A model generated the notes under the pieces. It ran no database searches, had not been told where the DNA came from, and saw nothing but the letters and a program-made list of their open reading frames with translations. This document shows positions 8,847 to 16,868 of a DNA stretch of 64,000 bases, piece after piece; position 1 is the stretch's first letter, and each line of letters starts with the position of its first letter. The position numbers and the translations under genes were made by a program. Origin of the DNA: an uncultured Leptolyngbyaceae cyanobacterium (GTDB lineage: Bacteria; Cyanobacteriota; Cyanobacteriia; Leptolyngbyales; Leptolyngbyaceae); assembly GCA_938023035.1 (NCBI GenBank), contig CALIDI010000018.1, forward strand, positions 124,001 to 188,000, read 5' to 3'.

Positions 8847-9062
8847 TCAGAGCCTGGGCTTCAAGTACACTATCGCCTGTCGCCAAACAATCGTATCTTG
8901 GTCGTACTGATCCACAATACAAAGGCAGATAGGATCTTGCCAGCGCACTCGGCCAGCCAATAAATCCCCGGTTGAAAGTTTGAGTTCAACCTCTGTACCA
9001 TCTTTGATCAGGCTTTGAATCTGGCGAATACTCGGTAGGCCGACGTCAAGTTCTGTTGTCAT
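8847..9062 (-). CDS. hfq: cyanobacterial Hfq-like RNA-associated protein
   Basis: Sm-fold protein. In cyanobacteria it has lost canonical small-RNA binding and is known to be needed for type IV pilus function through PilB binding in Synechocystis. The 71 residues match the family: GLPSIRQIQSLIKDGTEVELKLSTGD (Sm1-like), RVRWQDPICLCIVD, and a YLKP end in place of the enterobacterial YKHA. I chose the ATG at 9062 (MTTELDVGLPS). A longer frame to 9113 would add a poorly conserved hydrophobic stretch and lacks family support. It is divergent from pdxH across 120 bases. dapF, a frequent cyanobacterial neighbour, is not here. Confidence 0.85.
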   Translation of the reverse strand: MTTELDVGLPSIRQIQSLIKDGTEVELKLSTGDLLAGRVRWQDPICLCIVDQYDQDTIVWRQAIVYLKPRL

Positions 9063-9182
9063 GGGATTGTACTCAACAATGATTCCCCGTCTAGTGTAGA
9101 AGGAAATTTCCACGATAATAAAAAACCATTGGGAAGTTTACGATCAGTGATGAAATCATCGTTCTGCTTCTAAGCAATCCCT

Positions 9183-9824
9183 ATGAGTCTTTCCATTGCT
9201 GACCTCCGGGTTAATTACAGTCGCCAGGCACTCTTAGAAACCGATCTTCATCCCGATCCGATTCACCAGTTTCGGCTTTGGTTTGACCAAGCGGTTGCGG
9301 CTCAGGTGCCAGAGCCAAATGCGATGACGCTGGCAACCGCAACGAAGGCAGGAGTACCCTCCGCTCGAGTCGTTTTACTCAAAGGGGTGGATGAGCGGGG
9401 TTTTGTGTTCTACACCAACTACACCAGTCGTAAAGGTCAGGAACTCGCCGCAAATCCCCAGGCAGCGCTTGTTTTTCTCTGGCACGAGTTAGAGCGTCAG
9501 GTCAGGGTTGAGGGGAGTGTTGAACGCGTGTCTGATGCTGAAACAGAAGCCTACTTTAAGAGTCGTCCCTTAGCCAGCCAATTGGGGGCCTGGGCTTCAG
9601 AACAAAGCCAGATCATTGCCAACCGAGAAAGTTTGGAACGACGGTATCGAGAACTAGAAGCGACCTATCAGCATCAAGCTGTGCCCCGCCCTCCTCATTG
9701 GGGCGGCTATCGCGTGATTCCCCATCAAATTGAGTTTTGGCAGGGTCGCCCGAGTCGTCTTCACGATCGCCTTTGCTATCGCCGTCAGCCTACTTCCTGG
9801 AAAATTGAGCGGCTTTCTCCCTGA
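9183..9824 (+). CDS. pdxH: pyridoxamine 5'-phosphate oxidase
   Basis: FMN-dependent oxidation of pyridoxine or pyridoxamine 5'-phosphate to pyridoxal 5'-phosphate in the vitamin B6 salvage route. Characteristic segments: the [21 protein letters not shown] core, [17 protein letters not shown], the VEGSVERV strand, [13 protein letters not shown], and a C-terminal [24 protein letters not shown] block that binds FMN and substrate. The 213 residues match the E. coli enzyme closely. The ATG at 9183 gives the standard short N-terminus. It shares the short upstream region with the divergent hfq gene. Confidence 0.95.
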   Translation: MSLSIADLRVNYSRQALLETDLHPDPIHQFRLWFDQAVAAQVPEPNAMTLATATKAGVPSARVVLLKGVDERGFVFYTNYTSRKGQELAANPQAALVFLWHELERQVRVEGSVERVSDAETEAYFKSRPLASQLGAWASEQSQIIANRESLERRYRELEATYQHQAVPRPPHWGGYRVIPHQIEFWQGRPSRLHDRLCYRRQPTSWKIERLSP

Positions 9825-10069
9825 AATTGTGTTAAAAAGCCTAGAGACATCTGGCTCAGGTTGCTGGCAGACAAGGATGAGGCAGCCCTTAGCTTCGCGG
9901 GTTTAGCGGCGCTCTACCACAGGCCGAGGGTTGCCCCAAGTGTAATGAACCATCGCAGAGAATGAAGTAATCTCCAAATACACTACAAAAAATGTAGCGC
10001 TCTAAAGTTATTCCCTGCTAAGTTACGGAGTATTGCGGTTCAAGAAGATTAAAAAAATATTATGAAATC
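9825..10069. other. pdxH downstream region
   Basis: No gene seen. It contains a small hairpin (CTACA, A-rich loop, TGTAG, near 9980-9995). A possible promoter, TTGCGG at 10033 and TATTAT at 10058 with 19-base spacing, may serve the small-RNA candidate that follows. Confidence 0.4.
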
Positions 10070-10212
10070 CTTGAAAGGCTTCTGCCACTGCAATACTGGT
10101 TACAGTTGAAATGAGGTCAGCTTAATAGAGACCTTAAAGATAAATCTCCTTGAATAAGTGGACAAGGTGCTTGCTCTCCTAGATAGAGGGTCGGCACCTT
10201 GTTTTGTGTTGG
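10070..10212 (+). ncRNA. candidate small non-coding RNA
   Basis: A possible -10 box (TATTAT, 10058-10063) would start transcription near 10070. The transcript would contain small hairpins, including GGTC/GACC around 10118-10137, and end at the strong terminator hairpin at 10162-10205. No convincing frame lies inside, and the terminator is about 340 bases beyond the pdxH stop. It could instead be the long 3' end of the pdxH mRNA. No known Rfam family was recognised. Confidence 0.4.
10162..10205 (+). terminator. strong rho-independent terminator-like hairpin
   Basis: ACAAGGTGC (10162-10170) pairs perfectly with GCACCTTGT (10194-10202). Inside, CTCTC (10174-10178) pairs with GAGGG (10186-10190) around a seven-base loop. 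TTTT and then GTGTT follow the stem on the plus strand. The minus strand has no T-run, so it acts on rightward transcription. Confidence 0.75.
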
Positions 10213-10344
10213 GGTCAGAATTGTTTGACGCTTTTGGGGGGCAACAGCAAAATTCATGGCTCCCAAAAGACGTGATGCTTCGCTTTCAGCCTTTCCAAGG
10301 AGTGAGTCAGGTTCTGGTTTCTCGTTGGGCTTGGCCTGCGAGAG

Positions 10345-11028
10345 CTAAAACTCAATTCCAGCCTGGGCCTTGACCCCCTGCTCTCGGAAAGGGTGTTTGA
10401 CTAGGGTCATTTCCGTTACTAAGTCGGCTCGCTCAATCAGCGCTGGTGGCGCCCCTCGACCTGTGAGGATAACGTGGGAATGGGATGGTTTTTCATCGAG
10501 GCCGGCAAGAACCTGTTCAACGGTCAGGTACCCGAGTTTGAGGGCAATGTTAATTTCATCAAGCAGCGTTAGCTTAATCTCTGGGTTGCGCAGGTAGGTG
10601 AGGGCTTTTTCCCATGCAGCTTGGGCGAGTCCTCGATCGCGATCGCGATCCTGCGTTTCCCAGGTAAACCCTTCTCCCATGGCATAAAACTCTAGCAGGG
10701 GGCGACGCTCCGGAGTTGTCTCTGTCCAGGGTCGAAATGCGGCTTTTTCGGCTGGCTCCCAGGCTCCTTTGATGAATTGAATGATAACGACACGAAACCC
10801 ATGGCCCAGCGATCGCAACACCATCCCCAGCGCGGCTGTCGTTTTGCCCTTGCCATGGCCAGTATTCACAATAATTAAGCCTTTTTCTGTGGTCATGCTG
10901 GCCAATCGCTCGGCTTGCACCTGCTTACGCCGTTGCATCTTTTGGCGATACTGCTCAGCACTAAGATCGGTAGTGCCTTCTCCAGCTACTGTCGTTGGGG
11001 TATCTTCAGAAGCGGTGCGTTGATCCAT
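10345..11028 (-). CDS. cobO: cob(I)yrinic acid a,c-diamide adenosyltransferase
   Basis: Transfers the adenosyl group of ATP to the cobalt of corrinoids in adenosylcobalamin synthesis (CobO/BtuR/CobA type). The P-loop GHGKGKTTAALG opens the core domain, followed by RVVIIQFIKGAWEPAE, EFYAMGEGFTWETQDRDRD, LLDEINIALKLGYL and VILTGRGAPPALIERADLVTEM. All are standard for the family. I favour the ATG at 11028 (MDQRTASED). An upstream start at 11070 would add 14 residues without similarity. An N-terminal basic, Gln-rich helix (about 25-40) precedes the P-loop, as in other members. No cobalamin riboswitch could be recognised upstream. Confidence 0.92.
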   Translation of the reverse strand: MDQRTASEDTPTTVAGEGTTDLSAEQYRQKMQRRKQVQAERLASMTTEKGLIIVNTGHGKGKTTAALGMVLRSLGHGFRVVIIQFIKGAWEPAEKAAFRPWTETTPERRPLLEFYAMGEGFTWETQDRDRDRGLAQAAWEKALTYLRNPEIKLTLLDEINIALKLGYLTVEQVLAGLDEKPSHSHVILTGRGAPPALIERADLVTEMTLVKHPFREQGVKAQAGIEF

Positions 11029-11240
11029 AAAACTTCCACAATTCCCTAGAGCTTTTATGATCCCCTCCATGCATCGTGGTACCGGCTTTCCTGAGAGCTC
11101 GAGCAGCGATGGAAGGGAGTGCTAGGCATCATCAAAAGAGGCCCCGACCAATTCTTTCACCAGCCAGATAGAAGACCGGTAACCTCGTCTATTTCACCGT
11201 TGAACTGGAATCGTCTTGATACGGCTCGTTCAAGCGACAT

Positions 11241-11531
11241 CTATAGTTCTTGCACTAGGACATAGGGCTGCACAATTAAGGCGTTGAATCGTTTGGCCCG
11301 ATTCTGCTGCCAGTTTGACAATTGGTCAGGGGAGGGTTTTTGAATTAGTGCCTCCGCAATCCAGCGCTGAACATAGATCACGTTATCATTGGCGATCGCC
11401 TCAGCTACATCAATCAAATTTAAGGCAGCACTAACAATAATGACCGAATCTCTTTTTGCGTGCGGTTCTAACCAGTCCCACTCGGCTTCATCAAGAGCTG
11501 CGACTAGCTGGCTTCTGAGTTCACTCATCAT
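11241..11531 (-). CDS. DUF2288 family protein
   Basis: Conserved small cytoplasmic protein of unknown function. The 96 residues fit DUF2288: an N-terminal helix with LVAALDEAEWDWLEPHAKRDSVI, then LIDVAEAIANDNV, a WIAEALIQKP turn and a C-terminal LSNWQQNRAKRFNALIVQPYVLVQE. There are no membrane segments and no cysteines. The second Met (11528) may be the real start. It lies 170 bases upstream of cobO on the same strand, but no functional link is known. Family assignment is from memory of the motif pattern. Confidence 0.75.
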   Translation of the reverse strand: MMSELRSQLVAALDEAEWDWLEPHAKRDSVIIVSAALNLIDVAEAIANDNVIYVQRWIAEALIQKPSPDQLSNWQQNRAKRFNALIVQPYVLVQEL

Positions 11532-12236
11532 CGCTCAATCCGCGCTTAAACGACATTTGAAGGAATTGCCAAGAGGCTCTGACAACGATGGCGAGATGCC
11601 AGCGTAACCCATCAACCGTGCCTAGCTAAACCCATTGACTTAGAGGTGCAAATCCTACCATAGATCTGCCCTCTCTGACGAGCGATACTGGCCGAGGACT
11701 TTTAACGGTGGAATCTAGCCAGTTGGTGATTTTAGCCCAACCTGATTTATAGTGGATTTGCTGACATTACTTGAGATCTGTTTGCTGGTCTACACTGCGG
11801 GGTTAAATAGATATTCAGTCAGTTGGGGTAAAAGTAACACCGAATCAGCATATAAACTGACACGTAATTTTTTATAGAAGACTGATTTGGCCAGCGCTCT
11901 CATCCACTGTTCTGCATTGGTTGATTGTAGAAACCATCTATGACAAAAGCCGGCGGCTTTTGTCATAGATGGTCAAACTAGGTCTAACTCAAAGTCTAGG
12001 TCTCTTGGCAGGCTCAACGTTTGCTCTGGGGCAGGCCAGGGTTGGTCGCAGAGGCTTTGGTACGGTCATTCATCGTCTGAATTTAGATTCCTCAAAGTTT
12101 ATGATCCACTCTCTCAGCGAATGAACCTTGTCCTATACTCTGATTCTATGAACGGTATTTCAATCATGTTTGATTCATCAGAAAATAGGGCTGTTTTTTA
12201 ATTTTATAAAAAAATAAGGCTGCTTTGTTTAATTCT
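11532..12236. other. intergenic region upstream of cysteine desulfurase
   Basis: About 700 bases without a supported gene. The main feature is the 41-bp perfect palindrome at 11933-11973. The last 60 bases before the desulfurase start are very AT-rich and probably contain its promoter. Confidence 0.5.
11933..11973. repeat. perfect 41-bp palindrome
   Basis: Left arm 11933-11952 (ACCATCTATGACAAAAGCCG) is the exact reverse complement of right arm 11954-11973, around a single central G. Twenty perfect pairs with a one-base centre can form a cruciform or an RNA hairpin. There is no T-run on either strand, so it is not a standard terminator. It lies about 260 bases upstream of the cysteine desulfurase start. 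Confidence 0.95.
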
Positions 12237-13418
12237 ATGCAAATTTATCTAGACTATAGTGCAACAACACCGCCCCGATTAGAGGCGATTACGGCAATGC
12301 AGCAGGTGTTGGCTCACACTTGGGGGAATCCTTCGAGCGTACACCGCTGGGGAGAACGGGCAGCCCTGGTGTTAGAGCAGGCCAGGGCACAAGTGGCTCA
12401 ATTGATTAACGCAGCACCTGAGTCGATTGTATTGACATCGGGGGGGACGGAGGCTGACAATTTGGCGATTATGGGGGTGGCACGTCAGTACTCAACCCCC
12501 CAGCATGTGGTTATTTCTAGTGTGGAGCACTCTGCGATCGCCCGTCCGGTTGAGCAATTAGAGCGCTGGGGGTGGCAGGTGACCCGGCTACCGGTGGATC
12601 GCAGTGGGCGGGTTAACCCTGCTGATTTACAAGCGGCTCTGCAACCCAACACGGTGCTGATTTCAGTGATCTACGGTCAAAGCGAAGTGGGAACGTTACA
12701 GCCCATTGAAGCTTTGGGGGCGATCGCTCGCTACCATGGAGCCTTGTTTCACACCGATGCGGTGCAGGTTGCAGGTCGGCTACCTATTGAAGTGAAGACA
12801 TTACCCGTTGATCTGCTGTCTCTCTCCAGCCACAAGCTCTATGGCCCCCAAGGGGCTGGAGCACTGTACGTGCGACCGGGGGTTTCCCTGATGCCTCTAC
12901 TGGGGGGAGGCGGGCAAGAAATGGGGTTGCGTTCGGGTACTCAGGCTTTACCAGCGATCGCCGGTTTTGGGGCCGCTGCCGCCTGTGCCTTACAAGAACT
13001 TGCCGATGAGTCTCGCCGGTTAATCGCCCTTCGCGATCGCCTATTTGACTTGCTGGCAGATGTTCCAGGGTTAGTGCCTACGGGCGATCGCTTGCATCGG
13101 TTGCCTCACCATGTCAGCTTCTGTTTAACCGAAGCCGATGGCATCCGGCTAAACGGTCGGGCGATTGTGCGACAGATGAACCTGGCAGGCATTGGCATTA
13201 GTTCAGGTTCGGCCTGTAGCAGCGGCACCCTCAACCCCAGCCCAATTTTATTGGCCATGGGTTATAGCGATCGCGTCGCTCGCACTGGCCTGCGCCTAAC
13301 GTTGGGTCGTGAAACGAGCCTCGCCGACATTGAGTGGACAGCTATGGTACTGAAGCAGATACTCGCGAGAATGATGCCCCCTGTTGCCGTATTACCCAAA
13401 GATCTAGGCAATTTCTAA
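12237..13418 (+). CDS. cysteine desulfurase (IscS/NifS family)
   Basis: PLP enzyme that removes sulfur from cysteine to form a persulfide for Fe-S clusters or thio-cofactors. From the ATG at 12237 (MQIYLDYSATTPP) the protein has 393 residues, typical of group I. The PLP lysine is in SSHKLYGPQG (Lys200), the cofactor loop in SGGTEADNL and HTDAVQ, and the catalytic cysteine in SSGSACSSG (Cys327) on a long mobile loop, as in IscS. No iscU, nifU or iscR is adjacent. The C-terminus after the conserved helix is short and poorly conserved. Cyanobacteria carry several paralogues, so the exact sulfur acceptor cannot be assigned. Confidence 0.93.
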   Translation: MQIYLDYSATTPPRLEAITAMQQVLAHTWGNPSSVHRWGERAALVLEQARAQVAQLINAAPESIVLTSGGTEADNLAIMGVARQYSTPQHVVISSVEHSAIARPVEQLERWGWQVTRLPVDRSGRVNPADLQAALQPNTVLISVIYGQSEVGTLQPIEALGAIARYHGALFHTDAVQVAGRLPIEVKTLPVDLLSLSSHKLYGPQGAGALYVRPGVSLMPLLGGGGQEMGLRSGTQALPAIAGFGAAAACALQELADESRRLIALRDRLFDLLADVPGLVPTGDRLHRLPHHVSFCLTEADGIRLNGRAIVRQMNLAGIGISSGSACSSGTLNPSPILLAMGYSDRVARTGLRLTLGRETSLADIEWTAMVLKQILARMMPPVAVLPKDLGNF

Positions 13419-13449
13419 TGCATCCCTCAGTCAAGGGAACTGAATCTAG

Positions 13450-13635
13450 TAGACTCAGGCATCTGTCTGGCTCCCCTCGCCCCTTTCTTGAATCCCCCTT
13501 AGGGCTATATCCTTCTCCCGGAGTGGGCGAGGCGCTTCGATCCGGCTTCCCTTGCTCCCTTGATGGAAGATGGGACTAGGGGATGAAGATGGCTAAGGCT
13601 AGTCCAGAAATTTCTGCCATTCAATACTAGCCTCT
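13450..13635 (+). repeat. dispersed repeat family A, copy 2
   Basis: Begins CTAGTAGACTCAGGCATC, runs through CCCCTTTCTTGAAT, AGGGCTATA and GGAGTGGGCGAGGCGCTTCGAT, and ends GGCTAGTCCAGAAATTTCTG. It matches copy 1 on the opposite strand, with the same edges. Located just after the desulfurase stop. Any frame through it is incidental. Confidence 0.8.
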
Positions 13636-13714
13636 GTGGCACCGAGTTTCGCCAACAACCTGTCTCCTCTTGCGTCAGGGTACTGGCTAAGCCCGCCCTT
13701 GCTATGCCCCCTAG

Positions 13715-14137
13715 TCAGGGGGCCGACTCATTCGAGGGTAAGGGGGGCGGGGGTGGGAGTTGGGGCGATCGCAGCGTGGCATAGGCTAAGCCCCAGCCTA
13801 AAACAAAGCCTAGCCCACCAAAGCGCACGATCTGCCAGAAGGGTCTTTTGAGACTGCTCCAGGAAAACAGCCGACTCTCTAAATTGACTTCTAACTCCCC
13901 TAACTGGGCTTCAATCTGCTGGAGTTCTGTCCGCAATTCTGGAATAGCGCGGTAGTTAGGAATTTGATAAATGCGCTCGCGGCGATCGCCCAACTCTGCC
14001 TGCCGTTGTTGATCCTGTAGCACCTGGGTATGGCGCTGTTTGAGGTCTCGCAGAGCCTGCTCCACAGTCGCCAAATCCTGCTCAAAGGTAAGCCTTTCCG
14101 GTTGTTCAGGCGATGACTCTGGCATAGAACATGACAT
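13715..14137 (-). CDS. coiled-coil protein with C-terminal membrane segment
   Basis: Not assigned to a named family. From the ATG at 14137 (MSCSMPESS), preceded by GGAG nine bases upstream, it has 140 residues. A long charged coiled coil runs from about 16 to 90 (LATVEQALRDLKQRHTQVLQ and LRTELQQIEAQLGELEVNLE). A basic-aromatic stretch (KRPFWQIVRFGG) and a single hydrophobic segment (about 107-123) follow, then a proline-rich tail of PPPPPLP type. The layout suggests a tail-anchored protein with its coiled coil in the cytoplasm. It is divergent from the DEXH helicase gene. The longer frame to 14209 adds residues that look non-coding. Confidence 0.65.
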   Translation of the reverse strand: MSCSMPESSPEQPERLTFEQDLATVEQALRDLKQRHTQVLQDQQRQAELGDRRERIYQIPNYRAIPELRTELQQIEAQLGELEVNLESRLFSWSSLKRPFWQIVRFGGLGFVLGWGLAYATLRSPQLPPPPPLPSNESAP

Positions 14138-14268
14138 CCTTGGAAACTCCGCACAACCAGTATTCCCTAAAATGCAAACGATGCGGCGAGAAGGACAAAA
14201 CCCTTCCACTCTCCCACATCCTTCTCTATAGTAAATCCAGAGAAACCCCCACCCTACCGGAATCTGCC

Positions 14269-16680
14269 GTGTTAGAGCCGATCGCCCAATGGTTTGCCCG
14301 CCAAAACTGGCAGCCCCTCTCCTTTCAGCAGGCTACCTGGGAAGCCTACCTGGCAGGCAAGAGCGGTATGATCCAGGTGCCGACGGGTTCAGGAAAAACC
14401 TATGCTGCTGTCATGGGGGCGATCGCTGAAATGCTAGCAACCCCTCGTCAGGGCTTGCAACTGCTCTACATCACGCCCCTGCGAGCACTAGCACGCGATA
14501 TTGAGCAATCGATCCGACGACCGCTGGTCGAAATGGGCTGGGCCTTACGGGTTGAGTCACGCACGGGGGATACCTCCTCAGCCCAAAAGGCCCGCCAGCT
14601 AAAAAATCTTCCTGAGATTCTAATCACTACTCCCGAATCCCTGGCGCTGATGCTCTCCTATCCTGGCGCAAAAGAGCGCTTTCAGCACTTGCAAGGCGTG
14701 ATTCTAGACGAATGGCATGAGTTGTTGAGTTCAAAGCGGGGTACTCAAACGGAACTGTGTCTGACCCGCTTGCGCCAACTGCAACCGAGTTTACGCACCT
14801 GGGCCATCTCAGCCACCCTGGGTAACCCCCTGGAAGCCGCTCAAGCAGCCGTTGGGTTAGGAGTAGAGCCAGTCCTCATCCAGTCAGATTTGCAACGGGA
14901 AACGATCATTCGCAGCATTTTGCCAGAATCGGTGGATACCTTTCCCTGGGCTGGACACCTGGGTTTACGCATGTTTGAAGACCTAGTGGCGGCACTCGAC
15001 ATCCAGACCTCCACCCTGATTTTTACCAATACCCGCTCCCAAGCTGAGCGCTGGTATCAGGCCCTTACCTTTGCCCTGCCTGACAAGGCGGAGTACATCG
15101 CTCTGCACCATAGCTCTATTAGTGTTAAGGAGCGGGAGGCAATCGAGGCGGCGGTTAAAACAGGAACCGTCAAATGGGTGGTCTGCACCTCCTCGTTGGA
15201 TTTGGGGGTCGATTTTCAGCCGGTGGAACGGGTGGTGCAAATTGGTAGCGCCAAAAATGTAGTCCGGTTGTTGCAGCGGGCCGGGCGCTCTGCTCATGTG
15301 CCCAAGGGCAAATCAGAAATTTTCTTTCTGCCTACAAATGCATTGGAATTGCTGGAGATTGTGGCTTTTCGCCAGGGTTTAGCCAAAGGGGATCTGGAAA
15401 AGCGGCGATCGCTGCCGCAACCCTACGATGTGTTAGTTCAACATCTGGTGACCCTGGCCTGTGGAGATGGCTTTGAGCGCGATTCTACCCTAGCGGCTGT
15501 CCGCCAAACGATGGCCTATCAGCACCTCACCGATGCCGAATTTGACTGGGTTTTAGAGTTTATTACCCAGGGGGGTAAATGCCTGGGAGCCTACCCCCGC
15601 TATAAAAAGGTAATTTGCCAGGAAGGCGTTTACAAAGTGGCCAACGCTCAGATTACCCGAATGCATCGGCTGGGAATTGGTACCATCACTTCCAATCAAT
15701 TGGTACGGCTGGTGTATACCAACCGCAAAGAAATTGGCACCGTTGAGGAAAGCTTTGTTTCTCGTCTGAAGAAAGGTGATGTGTTCTTTTTTGCAGGTCG
15801 CCAGCTTGAGTTTTTTATGCTGAAGGATATGGTGGCCTACGTCAGGGGTACAACCCGTAAATCCACGGTCACCCCCATTTGGGGCGGTGGCAACCTCGCG
15901 ATCTCAGATACCCTCAGCCGCCATCTGCGTCGAGAAATCGCTGCCATTCACAGCACAGACCCAGTTAGTGAGGAAATTGCCTGTCTGGCACCTATCCTCG
16001 CCGCTCAAGAGCGGATTGCTCAAATTCCCACAGCAGAGGAATTACTAATTGAGTCCTGCCATACCCGTGAAGGTCAACATCTGTATGTGTTTCCCTTTGA
16101 GGGACGGTTTGTGCATGAGGGGTTGGGCTTTCTCTGGGGCTACCGCTTCGCTCATCAAAAACCAGCAACATTTACGATTTCGGCGAATGACTATGGCTTT
16201 GAAATTCTTGCTCCTAAGGACTATCCTTTCCAAGAGCTTTTTTCTTCTGAGTTTTTCAGCCGTGCTACCCTGGTGGCCGATATTAAGGCCAGTGTTAACC
16301 TATCAGAGTTGATGGGGCGTAAGTTTCGCGGCATTGCCCAGGTAGCAGGGTTAGTGTTTCAGGGTTACCCCTCTGCGAAGAAAACCACAAGCCAGTTGCA
16401 AGTCAGCGCATCGCTGCTCTACGAGGTATTCTCTAAATACGAACCAGATAATCTGCTGCTGCAACAGGCGGAGCAAGAAGTGTTGCGAGAACAACTGGAG
16501 GTGCAGCGACTAGCGGCTACCCTAGAGCGGTTACAGCAGCTCAAAATTGTGTGGTGCCAGAGTTGTCGCCCTTCGCCCTTTGCCTTTCCACTATTAGTCG
16601 AGCGCTGGAGTTCCCGCCTGTCGAATGAAACGCTTCTCGACCGGATTGAGCGCCTCAAGGAGCAGTGGCGCGATCGCTGA
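14269..16680 (+). CDS. ligase-associated-type DEXH-box helicase (Lhr-like)
   Basis: SF2 helicase of the Lhr-related group associated in many bacteria with an ATP-dependent ligase, an exonuclease and the phosphoesterase PdeM in DNA repair. Motifs: Walker A VPTGSGKT, TPLRALA, the Walker B variant DEWHEL, SATLGN, SSLDLGVDF and QRAGRSAHVPKG. A winged-helix-like and Lhr-type C-terminal region with HPF-like FEGRFVHEGLGFLWGYR follows. I prefer the GTG at 14269 (V in SAVLEPIAQWF), giving 803 residues, near the usual 800-830. The frame is open upstream to 14131, but that part overlaps the divergent gene. No ligase gene is in the window, but pdeM lies at 26.3 kb. Confidence 0.88.
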   Translation: MLEPIAQWFARQNWQPLSFQQATWEAYLAGKSGMIQVPTGSGKTYAAVMGAIAEMLATPRQGLQLLYITPLRALARDIEQSIRRPLVEMGWALRVESRTGDTSSAQKARQLKNLPEILITTPESLALMLSYPGAKERFQHLQGVILDEWHELLSSKRGTQTELCLTRLRQLQPSLRTWAISATLGNPLEAAQAAVGLGVEPVLIQSDLQRETIIRSILPESVDTFPWAGHLGLRMFEDLVAALDIQTSTLIFTNTRSQAERWYQALTFALPDKAEYIALHHSSISVKEREAIEAAVKTGTVKWVVCTSSLDLGVDFQPVERVVQIGSAKNVVRLLQRAGRSAHVPKGKSEIFFLPTNALELLEIVAFRQGLAKGDLEKRRSLPQPYDVLVQHLVTLACGDGFERDSTLAAVRQTMAYQHLTDAEFDWVLEFITQGGKCLGAYPRYKKVICQEGVYKVANAQITRMHRLGIGTITSNQLVRLVYTNRKEIGTVEESFVSRLKKGDVFFFAGRQLEFFMLKDMVAYVRGTTRKSTVTPIWGGGNLAISDTLSRHLRREIAAIHSTDPVSEEIACLAPILAAQERIAQIPTAEELLIESCHTREGQHLYVFPFEGRFVHEGLGFLWGYRFAHQKPATFTISANDYGFEILAPKDYPFQELFSSEFFSRATLVADIKASVNLSELMGRKFRGIAQVAGLVFQGYPSAKKTTSQLQVSASLLYEVFSKYEPDNLLLQQAEQEVLREQLEVQRLAATLERLQQLKIVWCQSCRPSPFAFPLLVERWSSRLSNETLLDRIERLKEQWRDR

Positions 16681-16725
16681 CTGGGTATGAACCATCTTCC
16701 CCACCCAAGGACTTGCTGGCAGGGT

Positions 16726-16860
16726 AATGTTATATCGATTTAAACAAAGAATGCGGCAGATACCCGATTGCCCGCTGTGTGCCACCGGGCTGCTACCAGC
16801 CAAAATCGCACAGCGTTCGGCCAGCGCCCCACACATCCAAAATCCAGAATGGTGTTAGAA
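16726..16860 (+). repeat. dispersed repeat family C, copy 2
   Basis: Aligns with 5722-5850 from GTTATATCGATT through GATACCCG, AGCCAAAATCGC and GCGTTCGGCCAGCG to ATCCAAAATCCAGAATGGT. It sits between the convergent helicase and methyltransferase genes. No coding capacity or clear terminal inverted repeats. Confidence 0.65.
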
Positions 16861-16868
16861 GAGATAGG

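Noticed and set aside
10158-10373. 71-codon open frame on the plus strand
   Set aside because: It starts at the terminator hairpin, has no ribosome-binding site, and runs into the 3' end of cobO on the opposite strand.
11029-11240. Cobalamin riboswitch upstream of cobO
   Set aside because: No B12-box-like or conserved core segment could be found in the leader.
13636-13851. Plus-strand frame opposite the coiled-coil gene
   Set aside because: It is the antisense shadow of the minus-strand gene with the conserved coiled coil and membrane segment.
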